Shown: positions 1 to 8,044 of the stretch, one piece after another
How positions within the stretch are numbered: the first letter of the stretch is position 1
How the letters are laid out: each line of letters starts with the position of its first letter
Source: Burkholderiaceae bacterium
Lineage (GTDB): Bacteria > Pseudomonadota > Gammaproteobacteria > Burkholderiales > Burkholderiaceae
Assembly: GCA_947472645.1 (NCBI GenBank)
Contig: CANJBQ010000019.1
Span: 1-48,241 of the forward strand
DNA: 48,241 nucleotides
Direction of reading: 5' to 3'
The notes under the pieces: model-generated
The model's input: the letters and a program-made list of their open reading frames with translations, nothing else
Told to the model about the DNA's origin: nothing
Databases searched by the model: none
Position numbers and translations under genes: made by a program

Positions 1-1
1 A

Positions 2-229
2 TCAGCATTTTTTATTTTTATGATGGTCTATGGTTATATTTATGTCGATCGCGTCCATTACCAACTGACTCCGACAACTCAAATTTCGATGGGCTGGGTG
101 TATGCTTCAATCCCTATTGGTGGTTTAATTTTGTTACTTAATTGGCTTTTTATTGTGCGTGATTATGTACTTCATCGAAAATTTGCGGCTGATGAAAATT
201 TTGATGCCACTACAAGTGCATCATTATGA
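2..229 (+). CDS. TRAP transporter small permease (DctQ-type), 5'-truncated
   Basis: The reading frame is open from the window edge and ends in TGA at 227-229, so only the last 75 residues are present. The fragment shows two hydrophobic stretches. The second has the sequence MGWVYASIPIGGLILLLNWL, which matches the usual last membrane helix of DctQ subunits, followed by a charged tail. DctQ is the four-helix inner-membrane subunit that joins the periplasmic receptor to the large permease in sodium-driven TRAP transport of organic acids. The stop overlaps the ATG of the large permease by 4 bases (ATGA), typical of translational coupling in dctPQM operons. The receptor gene presumably lies upstream, outside the window. 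The family is clear from context; the substrate is unknown. Confidence 0.85.
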   Translation, partial: SAFFIFMMVYGYIYVDRVHYQLTPTTQISMGWVYASIPIGGLILLLNWLFIVRDYVLHRKFAADENFDATTSASL

Positions 230-1518
230 ATATGAGCCTTATTCTTCTCATCAGCTGTTGCTTTTTCTTGGCGGTAGGTATTCCTGTTGCTTTTTCTTTA
301 GGGATGGCTACTCTCGCAGCAGTATTGTTAGCTTCAGATTACCCATTATTAGCCGTTTTAAAACAAACCTATGAAGGCGTTGACAGCTTTCCATTAATGG
401 CGGTGCCATTCTTTATTCTGGCAGCAGAGCTCATGAGTGGTGGTTCTCTTACATTGGTCTTATTAAAATTTGCTGAACAGTTTGTAGGTCATCGCAGAGG
501 TGGTCTTGGATATACCAATATTGCTTCACTAACATTCTTTTCTGGTATTTCTGGATCTGCACTTGCAGATGCTGCCGGGCCTGGTTCAATGTTAATTAAG
601 ATGATGGATAAGGCGGGCTACTCCAGATCTTATGCTGCGGCATTAACGGCATCAACCGCCATTGTCGGACCAATTATTCCACCATCCATCATCATGATTA
701 TTTATGCATTGCAAGACAATCGGGTATCTGTAGGATCTTTGTTCATCGCAGGTTTTATTCCTGGAATTTTGATTGCGATGGGAATGGCCGTGGTGAATTG
801 GCATGTATCCACAAAAAGAAATTACCGTGGGGTAGATGACATTCTGACTTGGCAACAAAAACTAGAAAATTCGTGGAAAGCTATACCGGCATTGTTATTA
901 CCGGTCATTATTTTGGGAGGTATGCGTGCAGGTTGGTTTACGCCAACCGAGGCTTCTGTGGTCGCAGTATTCTACGCATTTATTTGTGGCAAATGGATTT
1001 ACCGAACACTTCAATGGAATGCCTTGCCCGACATTCTTTCACGATCAGCGCTGATGACAGCATCTGTCCTTATCATTATTGGCGTCTCGAATGCGTTTGC
1101 TTGGGTCTTAACTGTCGATGGCCTACCAATACGTATGGCAGATTGGATGGCTAATCAACATTTTTCAGTGTTTACTTTTTTAGTGTTAATCAATATCTTC
1201 TTATTAATTTTTGGTATCTTTATTGAACCACTACCAGGTGTCATGGTTTTGGTGCCGATATTAGCCCCAGTTGCAGCAACGCTAGGAATTGATCCGATTC
1301 ACTTTGCGATGATTGTTATCTACAATCTGACCTTGGGTATGATTACACCGCCAGTAGGTGGTTTATTATTTGTTACTTCCAATGTGGCGAAAGTTTCTTT
1401 ATCGGAATTAACCCGAGAATTAAAGCCATTTTTACTTGCTCATGTCATTATTTTATGCATGATTACTTTTATTCCTGGGCTAAGTACTTGGGCACCTGCG
1501 GCTTTAGGATTTAAATAG
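226..1518 (+). CDS. TRAP transporter large permease (DctM-type)
   Basis: This 430-residue protein has the normal length for DctM, with about a dozen hydrophobic segments. It carries the family hallmarks MAVPFFILAAELMSGG near residue 58, SGISGSALADAAGPGSMLI near residue 105 and STAIVGPIIPPSIIMIIYA near residue 143. In this family (DedA/DctM, IT superfamily) the subunit is the inner-membrane channel of a TRAP transporter that imports organic acids with sodium. The start overlaps the DctQ stop, so the two are coupled. A D-erythronate dehydrogenase-like gene follows 68 bases downstream on the same strand, which points to a sugar acid such as D-erythronate or L-threonate as substrate; that link is inference. 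Confidence 0.95.
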   Translation: MNMSLILLISCCFFLAVGIPVAFSLGMATLAAVLLASDYPLLAVLKQTYEGVDSFPLMAVPFFILAAELMSGGSLTLVLLKFAEQFVGHRRGGLGYTNIASLTFFSGISGSALADAAGPGSMLIKMMDKAGYSRSYAAALTASTAIVGPIIPPSIIMIIYALQDNRVSVGSLFIAGFIPGILIAMGMAVVNWHVSTKRNYRGVDDILTWQQKLENSWKAIPALLLPVIILGGMRAGWFTPTEASVVAVFYAFICGKWIYRTLQWNALPDILSRSALMTASVLIIIGVSNAFAWVLTVDGLPIRMADWMANQHFSVFTFLVLINIFLLIFGIFIEPLPGVMVLVPILAPVAATLGIDPIHFAMIVIYNLTLGMITPPVGGLLFVTSNVAKVSLSELTRELKPFLLAHVIILCMITFIPGLSTWAPAALGFK

Positions 1519-1586
1519 TAAATGTTGTTGATATAAAAAGAAAAGATTGCTTTGAGATATCTTTAACGGATCAATGGTGGTGACTC

Positions 1587-2558
1587 ATGAAGGTTTTAAT
1601 TACTGGTGGGGCAGGTTTTTTAGGGCAGTTATTAGCTGATCGATTGTTAAAGCGTGGATTTTTAATCAATCGTCTTGGTATCTCCGAACCAATATCCGAA
1701 TTAATATTATTAGATCTTGTTCCAGCGAATGATTTTAGAGATTCAAGAGTTCGAGTTTGTACAGGAAATATTGCAGATTCAGTCTCTATCAAACAATTGC
1801 TTAGTAAAGAGGTTACATCGATTTTTCATTTGGCAGCAATCGTTAGCGGGCAGGCTGAGCAGGACTTTGATTTAGGGATGGCGATTAACTTAGATGCTTC
1901 TCGTTATCTCTTAGATTCTTGCCGTACTTTAGGCCATATACCGAAAGTGATTTTTACAAGTTCAGTTGCTGTCTATGGCGGTAATTTGCCAGAAGTTGTA
2001 TTAGATTCAACTGCCTTAAACCCGAAGTCTTCTTACGGTTCTCAGAAGGCGATGGCAGAACTTTTACTAAATGACTACAGTCGAAAAGGGTATGTTGATG
2101 GAAGGGTACTGCGCTTGCCGACAATTACTGTTCGCCCTGGTAAAGCCAATCAAGCAGCATCTTCCTTTGTTAGCGGCATTATTCGTGAGCCAATCAAGGG
2201 TATGCAATCGATTTGTCCCGTTCATACCTCTTTAAGGGTTTGGGTATCATCACCAGATAGAGCGGTCGAGTCTTTTATTCATGGCCATGATTTATCGACT
2301 TCGGAGATTTCTGATAGCCGGACTATCAATCTACCAGGAGTTTCTGTAACGGTTGCCGAAATGATGTCAGCATTAGAAAAGGTCTCAGGCAGTCAAGTGG
2401 TAAAGCATATTTCTGTAGAGCCTAATGAGATGATTGAGCGGATTGTTCAGAGTTGGCCTGGTGCTTGGGATGATACAAGAGCAAAAAATTTAGGGTTTAA
2501 AGGAGATACAAGTTTCAATGAAATTATTCAGAATTACATCACTGCCAACCTTATTTAA
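1587..2558 (+). CDS. denD: D-erythronate dehydrogenase-like extended SDR
   Basis: This 323-residue extended short-chain dehydrogenase has an N-terminal NAD-binding TGGAGFLG motif at residues 6-13. A TSS triad serine region lies at 124-126 and a YGSQK catalytic pair at Y150/K154. The stretch RLPTITVRPGKANQAASSF and the later GVSVTVAEMMSALEKVSG are characteristic of the DenD group, which oxidises D-erythronate to 2-oxo-tetronate in four-carbon acid-sugar pathways. It lies behind a TRAP permease pair, as sugar-acid dehydrogenases often do. The partner genes otnK, otnC and otnI are not in the window and may be upstream. Its last 4 bases overlap the convergent Bug receptor gene. The family call is firm; the exact substrate is inferred. 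Confidence 0.8.
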   Translation: MKVLITGGAGFLGQLLADRLLKRGFLINRLGISEPISELILLDLVPANDFRDSRVRVCTGNIADSVSIKQLLSKEVTSIFHLAAIVSGQAEQDFDLGMAINLDASRYLLDSCRTLGHIPKVIFTSSVAVYGGNLPEVVLDSTALNPKSSYGSQKAMAELLLNDYSRKGYVDGRVLRLPTITVRPGKANQAASSFVSGIIREPIKGMQSICPVHTSLRVWVSSPDRAVESFIHGHDLSTSEISDSRTINLPGVSVTVAEMMSALEKVSGSQVVKHISVEPNEMIERIVQSWPGAWDDTRAKNLGFKGDTSFNEIIQNYITANLI

Positions 2559-3589
2559 TCAATTTGAGCTTTTGAGGTTCTGACCACTTCTCCCCATTTA
2601 AGAATATCTTTTTTTACTATCGCAGCAAATTCATTAGGTTGTGTAATAAAAGGATCAGCGCCCTGGGAATTAAATTTTTCGATGACATCGGGATTTTTAA
2701 GGACCTCTTCTATATCTTGATTCATTTTACGAATGATATTAGGGGGTGTCTTCGCAGGAGCAAATAATCCAAACCAGGGGGTAACATCAAAGTCTTTAAA
2801 ACCAGATTCTGCGATTGTCGGAATTAAGGGAAAGTTTTTTGATCGCACACCACTTGTCACAGCAATCGCCTGTAAAGTACCAGATTTAATTGATCCCGCA
2901 ACCGAAGGGAGACTAGTAAAAACCATATCAATTTGTCCTCCTATAAGATCCTGCATCGCTGGAGCTGCTCCTTTGTAGGGAATATGCTCCATTTTAATTC
3001 CTGCGGCGGTATTAAACATCACCCCCAACAAATGATTTACGGAGCCATTGCCAGCGGAACCAAACGTGAAAATCTTTGTTTTACCCATTTCAGCTAATTC
3101 TTTTGCTGATTTGAATGGTGCATTTGATTTCGTTACGAGGACAAAAGGTAAAACAGCAAGAGTTGCCTCTGGAGCAAAATCCTTTTCCACATCAAAAGGT
3201 AATTTTTTATAAAGAGCACCATTAATGGCGTGAGAACCTGCATAACTCATCAATAATGTATAACCATCTGCTGGAGCTATTGCTACATACTCCATACCTA
3301 CATTACCTCCAGCACCCGGCCGATTTTCAACTAAAACAGATTGCTGCCATTTTTCAGTTAATTTCTGAGCAACTATTCTTGCCAAGGCATCGAAAGCTCC
3401 TCCTGGTGTTTGAGGAACAACTATCTTAACGACCTTACCTGGAAATTCATCTGCCTTTAGATCAGATACATTGCCACCAATTAAAAAGCAGTAAGCTTCC
3501 TTTTGCCGAGTAGTTTCCGAATTTTTTAGAATAGAGGGATAAATGACCAACGCTTTTTTAAAATCTACATGAAATGAGATCAGAAACAA
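2555..3589 (-). CDS. Bug/TctC-family periplasmic receptor, damaged N-terminus
   Basis: From about residue 48 the protein is a standard Bug (tripartite tricarboxylate receptor) domain: KIVVPQTPGGAFDALARIVA, then PADGYTLL, HIPYKGAAPAMQDLIGGQID and PTIAESGFKDFDVTPWFGLF. These receptors bind organic acids in the periplasm. The 5' part is odd. No ATG precedes the mature domain; the longest frame starts at a TTG (3589), and its first residues are not a signal peptide. Only the segment ending FLIGGNVSDLKA looks like the end of one. A positively charged, hydrophobic stretch (ILKKRWSFIPLF) occurs in another frame just after an ATG-TAG at 3565-3570, so the signal peptide has probably been broken by frameshift and nonsense changes. 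It may be a recent pseudogene. No TctA/TctB genes are nearby. Confidence 0.75.
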   Translation of the reverse strand: MFLISFHVDFKKALVIYPSILKNSETTRQKEAYCFLIGGNVSDLKADEFPGKVVKIVVPQTPGGAFDALARIVAQKLTEKWQQSVLVENRPGAGGNVGMEYVAIAPADGYTLLMSYAGSHAINGALYKKLPFDVEKDFAPEATLAVLPFVLVTKSNAPFKSAKELAEMGKTKIFTFGSAGNGSVNHLLGVMFNTAAGIKMEHIPYKGAAPAMQDLIGGQIDMVFTSLPSVAGSIKSGTLQAIAVTSGVRSKNFPLIPTIAESGFKDFDVTPWFGLFAPAKTPPNIIRKMNQDIEEVLKNPDVIEKFNSQGADPFITQPNEFAAIVKKDILKWGEVVRTSKAQID

Positions 3590-3716
3590 AGCTCACAAGA
3601 GTGGTAGGGGGTAATATCAGTCTCTATCAGATTTTCCGCTATAAATTAATGGGAGCTTCGTGCCTGTATATTCCGACGCAAAGTTGGTAAATCAATACTA
3701 GCGACTTAAAAACCAC

Positions 3717-3806
3717 TTACAAGAGGTAAGGGCCTACACCACTGGCCCCACCTGTTACAGCATCTACTTCATAGTCTTTAAAAGGATTGCTTTCTATTTC
3801 AAAGAT
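3717..3806 (-). pseudogene. Possible short gene remnant between receptor genes
   Basis: A 29-residue open stretch without a start codon reads SNPFKDYEVDAVTGGASGVG near its middle and ends in TAA. The phrase resembles the DAVTGAT-type FMN attachment region of FMN-binding domains, or loosely an SDR glycine motif. It sits in the 254-base gap between the Bug receptor and the LivK-type receptor. This may be the leftover of a decayed gene or chance; the assignment is weak. Confidence 0.25.
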
Positions 3807-3843
3807 TCAATTTATCCAAATTGATAGGGTAGATATTTTTTGA

Positions 3844-5112
3844 TTATTTTTTCGCGTCCTGATAAGGTGTGATGAGATCTCCCGACTTTAATTCGGACGG
3901 AGAAATAATGACTGCAGGCCCGGGTTTACGGAACTGATCAATATCGTTACCTTTAATGCCTTTATATTGAACATATAAAGGGCGGCCAACTTCCCATTCG
4001 CCATTGGCGGCAAACTTCACATCGCCGACGACAGTATTAAATTTAGTAGCATGAATGTAATCAATTAATTTCTTATTATCAATACTACCCACTTTCTCAA
4101 TGGCTTGACCTAAAATTTGCATTTCAGCATAAGCGTATGGTGGTAAGTAATATCCTAAGGGATCAACACCTTCTTTTTCAGCGCGTGATTGATATGTTTT
4201 TAAGAAAGTCTCAACTCCTTCGAACTTAACAGTTTTCTCAGGAACGTAGAGTTCATAGCACAGTAAACCATTTAACAATGGGCCTAATTGTTTCTTCACT
4301 GAGGCAAAACCACATCCAATCATCGTTCCACCAAATACAGTTGTTTTTAAACCAATCTCATTGGCTGCACGAATAAGTCCTGGTGATTCGCCTGGATAAG
4401 AAGCCGCATAAACGATATCTGGATTTGTCGCTTGTATAGCACGCAATATCGGTGTGTAATCTGTTGTATTCGGCGGATAAGTTTTGTCATATACAGTTTT
4501 TAAATTGTATTTTTTTGCAATCTGTCTTGCACCCTCAATCGTCACTGCCTGAAATTCTGCATCCCCACCAATAAAAGCAACAGTTTTTGGTTTTTCCTTT
4601 GCGGTCATTGCAGCATCAAAAAATCCTGCAGCAATACCAACTGCTGGTTCTTTGCCATTCGGCATCATTTGGAAATACCCAGGGTAATTGAACTTAGCAT
4701 TGACATCCACTCCAAACAAGGTAATGAAGACCAAATTACGTTGCATAATGATTGGCATGGCCGGGGCTATTAAATTTGTCCCATATGGTGAAACAACAAC
4801 GTCAACTTTGTCAGAGTCTAATAACTTGGTATAAAGGCCTGGGACAGAAGATGGATTTCCTTGATCATCGTAATATACAAATTCCACTTGACGTCCAATC
4901 AAACCGCCTTTTTTGTTGGTCTCTTCACGCCAAATTTCCATCGATAATAAGGCTGCCTTACCGTTTGCAGCAAGCGGCCCTGTTAGAGCCATACTAAAAC
5001 CAATCCTAAGCGGTGGTTTATTTTGAGCAATCGCTTGAAAAGCTAGACCGAAAGAACCTAATAAAAAAAGTGAAATTACCAAAAAACGACGACGCAAAGA
5101 AGAAGCCCACAT
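3844..5112 (-). CDS. LivK-type ABC transporter substrate-binding protein
   Basis: This 422-residue protein begins with a classic signal peptide (MWASSLRRRFLVISLFLLGS, cleavage probably after AIA). A type I periplasmic binding fold of the branched-chain amino acid/amide receptor family follows, with LRIGFSMALTGPLAANGKA at the start of the mature protein. I chose the ATG at 5112 because GGAG lies 6 bases before it; an in-frame TTG at 5124 would add four residues. Proteins of this family deliver amino acids, amides or aromatic acids to LivHMGF transporters. No permease or ATPase genes lie nearby, so it is an orphan receptor. A dyad ATGGGAAACCCTTAAAT at 5173-5189 upstream may be regulatory. Confidence 0.9.
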   Translation of the reverse strand: MWASSLRRRFLVISLFLLGSFGLAFQAIAQNKPPLRIGFSMALTGPLAANGKAALLSMEIWREETNKKGGLIGRQVEFVYYDDQGNPSSVPGLYTKLLDSDKVDVVVSPYGTNLIAPAMPIIMQRNLVFITLFGVDVNAKFNYPGYFQMMPNGKEPAVGIAAGFFDAAMTAKEKPKTVAFIGGDAEFQAVTIEGARQIAKKYNLKTVYDKTYPPNTTDYTPILRAIQATNPDIVYAASYPGESPGLIRAANEIGLKTTVFGGTMIGCGFASVKKQLGPLLNGLLCYELYVPEKTVKFEGVETFLKTYQSRAEKEGVDPLGYYLPPYAYAEMQILGQAIEKVGSIDNKKLIDYIHATKFNTVVGDVKFAANGEWEVGRPLYVQYKGIKGNDIDQFRKPGPAVIISPSELKSGDLITPYQDAKK

Positions 5113-5367
5113 TTTAATCTCCAATTGATATTGATGATTAAATACTAATCCCTTTATATTCTGTTGTTATCTATGGGAAACCCTTAAATAGTCCAATAAA
5201 GCATCCATTAATTGAGAAGTTTTTTTGAATAGAGTGTTTAAATACCAAAATCTTGACAACACACTGGAAAATCAACATTCTTCTTTATGGTATAAACAAT
5301 GATCCTACTCGGTAGGCCTCATCATGAATCTAAGCATTATTCGTAAATACTTTAAAAAAGAAATTTT

Positions 5368-6393
5368 TTACTCATAGCTCAATGAGCCGCGTCCAAGTAA
5401 AGTCTCATCTTTGATGGAGTCAAAGATAGTCTCAATCTCTGAAAAAGGCCTTGTCATACCCACAACTGGTTGAATGAGACCTCTAGCCATAACTTCCATC
5501 GTTTCAATTAACTCTGTGCGTGTAGAGTGCCTAGACCCAGTAACTACCTTTTCGGTCAACATCAAATTTCGGGGATTAATACTGATATCACCTTTGCCTA
5601 CCCCAACAATAACTGCTCTTCCCGATATCGTTAAAGAATCATATGCTGCCTGAAAAGTACTGCCATGACCGACATAATCAATTGCTGCATTAACCCCTTT
5701 GCCATGAGTCATCTCTTTGACAATCTCGACGATGTTTGGATTTTTTTTAACGTTAATAACTTCATCCGCACCCCATTTTTTGGCTAAGGCTAATTTTTCA
5801 TCGGATACATCTGCAGCAATCACATGTGCACCAAATAGTTTTGCTACCTGAACACCATGAATTCCGACACCGCCTCCAGCGCCAATTAATAGGACACGAT
5901 CATGAGGATTGATATTGGCTCTCTCCCTCATACAATGCCAATTCGTATTAACCGCATCCGTCGCAATTGCTGCCGCCTCATAACTTAATTCGTCAGGGAT
6001 GGGTAAGAAATTTGCCACTGGTAAACAGACATATTCTGCAAATCCACCATCTCTATGAACACCTACAAATCCCCCAAAATTTTCACAAAGAGTTTCTCTC
6101 CCACCACTACACCATCTACAACGACCACAATTTAAATAAAAATATACTGCGCATCTTTGTCCAATGGATAACGCAGTTACGCCAGCTCCAACCTCAACAA
6201 TATCGCCACCTAACTCATGCCCCATAATTCTAGGCGCTGAGCCACCAAAACTTCCATTACGCATATTGAGCAACGTTAAACCGACGCCCGCAGCCTTTAC
6301 TTTGAGAACTGCCTCACCTGGGCCTGGTTTAGGATCTGAAACAACTTCTAAAATTGATGGACTACCCCATTCTTTAACAACCATTGCTTTCAT
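5368..6393 (-). CDS. Zinc-type alcohol dehydrogenase-like MDR protein
   Basis: This 341-residue medium-chain dehydrogenase/reductase has a GroES-like N-terminal half with MGHE at residues 57-60. A structural zinc site of four cysteines lies at C89, C92, C95 and C103. A Rossmann motif GAGGGVG (171-177) and a downstream acidic residue indicate NAD(H) or NADP(H) binding. The usual first catalytic zinc ligand, the cysteine of GVCHTD in classical enzymes, is replaced: the sequence reads GVGLTLL near residue 38. The catalytic zinc may therefore be absent or bound differently. It would oxidise an alcohol or reduce a carbonyl in the cytoplasm; the substrate is unknown. It lies upstream of the orphan receptor on the same strand but 255 bases away, so a shared operon is uncertain. 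Confidence 0.88.
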   Translation of the reverse strand: MKAMVVKEWGSPSILEVVSDPKPGPGEAVLKVKAAGVGLTLLNMRNGSFGGSAPRIMGHELGGDIVEVGAGVTALSIGQRCAVYFYLNCGRCRWCSGGRETLCENFGGFVGVHRDGGFAEYVCLPVANFLPIPDELSYEAAAIATDAVNTNWHCMRERANINPHDRVLLIGAGGGVGIHGVQVAKLFGAHVIAADVSDEKLALAKKWGADEVINVKKNPNIVEIVKEMTHGKGVNAAIDYVGHGSTFQAAYDSLTISGRAVIVGVGKGDISINPRNLMLTEKVVTGSRHSTRTELIETMEVMARGLIQPVVGMTRPFSEIETIFDSIKDETLLGRGSLSYE

Positions 6394-7084
6394 GTATCAC
6401 TTATCCATTAAATTGTTTGATGTATTTTACTTAACAAAAATTTATAATATTGAATTAAAACTTATTTTTCAATTTTCAAATAACTGACTTCTATAGTATC
6501 ACTGTTAAATAAAGAGGATTTTTCATTGGGTGGCATGAGTTAAGCCCCTTTCTTTAGCATCAACCATGTTTTTCTTTGGCTGCCTGCATGACTTTAATCA
6601 TGATGTGCTTTATAAAGGGATCGAGTCTCGAAAGATAAATGCTGTCGAGGGTTCTTTTGGTCTTAACGTAATCGGTACAGACTTGATTTGTTTGGTAGGG
6701 TAGGCGAAATGAGAGTAAGCAACCCGCCGATTGAAAGAACTTTCACCCTTTGAAAAAAGTATTTAAATCAATGGTTTGTATAGCTATTTCAGTAGCGTGT
6801 GAATTGTTTTATGCTTGGAATGCCATATCGTTACTTTAAGTAAAGCTTGTGCAATCCTATACCTTTAGCAATTTTTTCAAAAGTGGGACTTATACAAAGT
6901 CGATATTTATAGAGGCGAATACACTTATCATCATAAAATGTGACGTACTTACAGAAATCTATAACTTTAAATCTACGATTAATGGATTCAATAAGTTATT
7001 TTAAAGTTAGTTGCCTTGGTATATTTGGTGCCATAAAACCACATAAAAGTTAAATATTCTAAAAATATAAATCGGGAGACACTT
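6394..7084. other. Intergenic stretch with possible decayed gene
   Basis: This 691-base stretch between two divergent genes has no intact gene. On the minus strand there are two open segments with protein-like composition. One at 6560-6742 (60 codons, ends TGA at 6560) contains VCTDYVKTKRTLDSIYLSRL. The other, at about 6835-6995, contains FYDDKCIRLYKYRLCISPTF. Neither has a plausible start, and I do not recognise them. They may be pieces of one degraded gene, possibly of mobile origin. The last ~100 bases hold the promoter and ribosome site (GGGAGA) of the hydrolase gene at 7085. Confidence 0.4.
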
Positions 7085-7918
7085 ATGACAATAGATTTAC
7101 AGAATAAAGATGGCCTTAGTCAATTTACCACTACTAGAGATGGAATTAAGTTAAGTTATGCAATTCATACTAGCAAAAAACCAACTAATAAAAAAATTGT
7201 ATTAATTCACTCTTTAGCAATGGATAAAAATTTTTGGTTACCAGTTGCAAATCAGTTAACCGAAATAGCTGATGTTTTGACCTATGATTGTCGCGGTCAT
7301 GGGGTATCTGATAAACCTAATGGCCCTTATAGCGCAGATCAATTTGCCGATGACTTAAAAGATATCATTGATATGTTGGGCTGGAAAAAAATCATTGTTG
7401 CTGGTGCTTCTATGGGGGGTAGTATTGCGCTCAATTTTTCTATACGACATGCAGCAAGCACTAGCGGCCTTGGGCTTGTGGATACAACGGCTTCGTATGG
7501 TGACGACGCACCTAAAAACTGGGCAGAACGTGCTGCTAAAACCCAAAAGGATGGGATGCAGGCTTTAATAGATTTTCAAAAAACACGATGGTTTTCAGAT
7601 GGGTTTAGAGAAAATAATCCAGATATAGTTCAACAATGCATTGATTGTTTTTGTAAAAATGATGTAGAGGCTTTTTCACATACTTGCAATATGATGGGTT
7701 CATTTGATTTGAGATCTGAGTTGGACCATATTAAATGCCCTGTAGAAATCATCGTAGGTGAGGAGGATTATGCAACTCCAGTTGCGATGTCTAAATTCCT
7801 TAATGATTCGATTGCCAACTCAAAGATGACCATCATTAAAGGGGCTCGTCATTTAACCCCGCTAGAGTCTACAGGAAAGGTTTCAGAATTACTTTCAGGA
7901 TTGGCTGATAGAACGTAG
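7085..7918 (+). CDS. Alpha/beta hydrolase (PcaD-like)
   Basis: This 277-residue alpha/beta-hydrolase fold protein has an oxyanion-hole region IHSLAMD near residue 41 and a strand-turn YDCRGHGVSDKP at 68-78. The nucleophile elbow is GASMGG with S109, the acid is probably D228 in VGEEDYATP, and the catalytic histidine is H256 in GARHLTPLE. The pattern is close to 3-oxoadipate enol-lactonases and related esterases of aromatic catabolism, but the family is broad and the substrate cannot be read from sequence. It is a single-gene unit with a GGGAGA ribosome site, ended by the strong hairpin at 7983-8013. It faces the MFS gene of the molybdenum-hydroxylase region. Confidence 0.9.
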   Translation: MTIDLQNKDGLSQFTTTRDGIKLSYAIHTSKKPTNKKIVLIHSLAMDKNFWLPVANQLTEIADVLTYDCRGHGVSDKPNGPYSADQFADDLKDIIDMLGWKKIIVAGASMGGSIALNFSIRHAASTSGLGLVDTTASYGDDAPKNWAERAAKTQKDGMQALIDFQKTRWFSDGFRENNPDIVQQCIDCFCKNDVEAFSHTCNMMGSFDLRSELDHIKCPVEIIVGEEDYATPVAMSKFLNDSIANSKMTIIKGARHLTPLESTGKVSELLSGLADRT

Positions 7919-7982
7919 TATTTTTTTGACTGCTATTAATAGAAATAGACGCTAGCCATTTTAAATGGAGTGCACCAATAAT

Positions 7983-8013
7983 AAAAAGCCGTTAACTAAG
8001 TTAACGGCTTTTT
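7983..8013. terminator. Bidirectional intrinsic terminator
   Basis: A perfect 13-bp stem, AAAAAGCCGTTAA paired with TTAACGGCTTTTT, encloses the 5-base loop CTAAG. It lies between the convergent hydrolase (plus) and MFS (minus) genes. The stem ends in a T run on both strands, so it can stop transcription from either side. Confidence 0.92.
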
Positions 8014-8044
8014 AAGTTTTTATAAAACGAAAAATAAATAATTT

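Noticed and set aside
5304..5316. Hairpin CCTACTCGGTAGG as a terminator
   Set aside because: A 5-bp stem with a 3-base loop and no T run on either strand; too weak to call.
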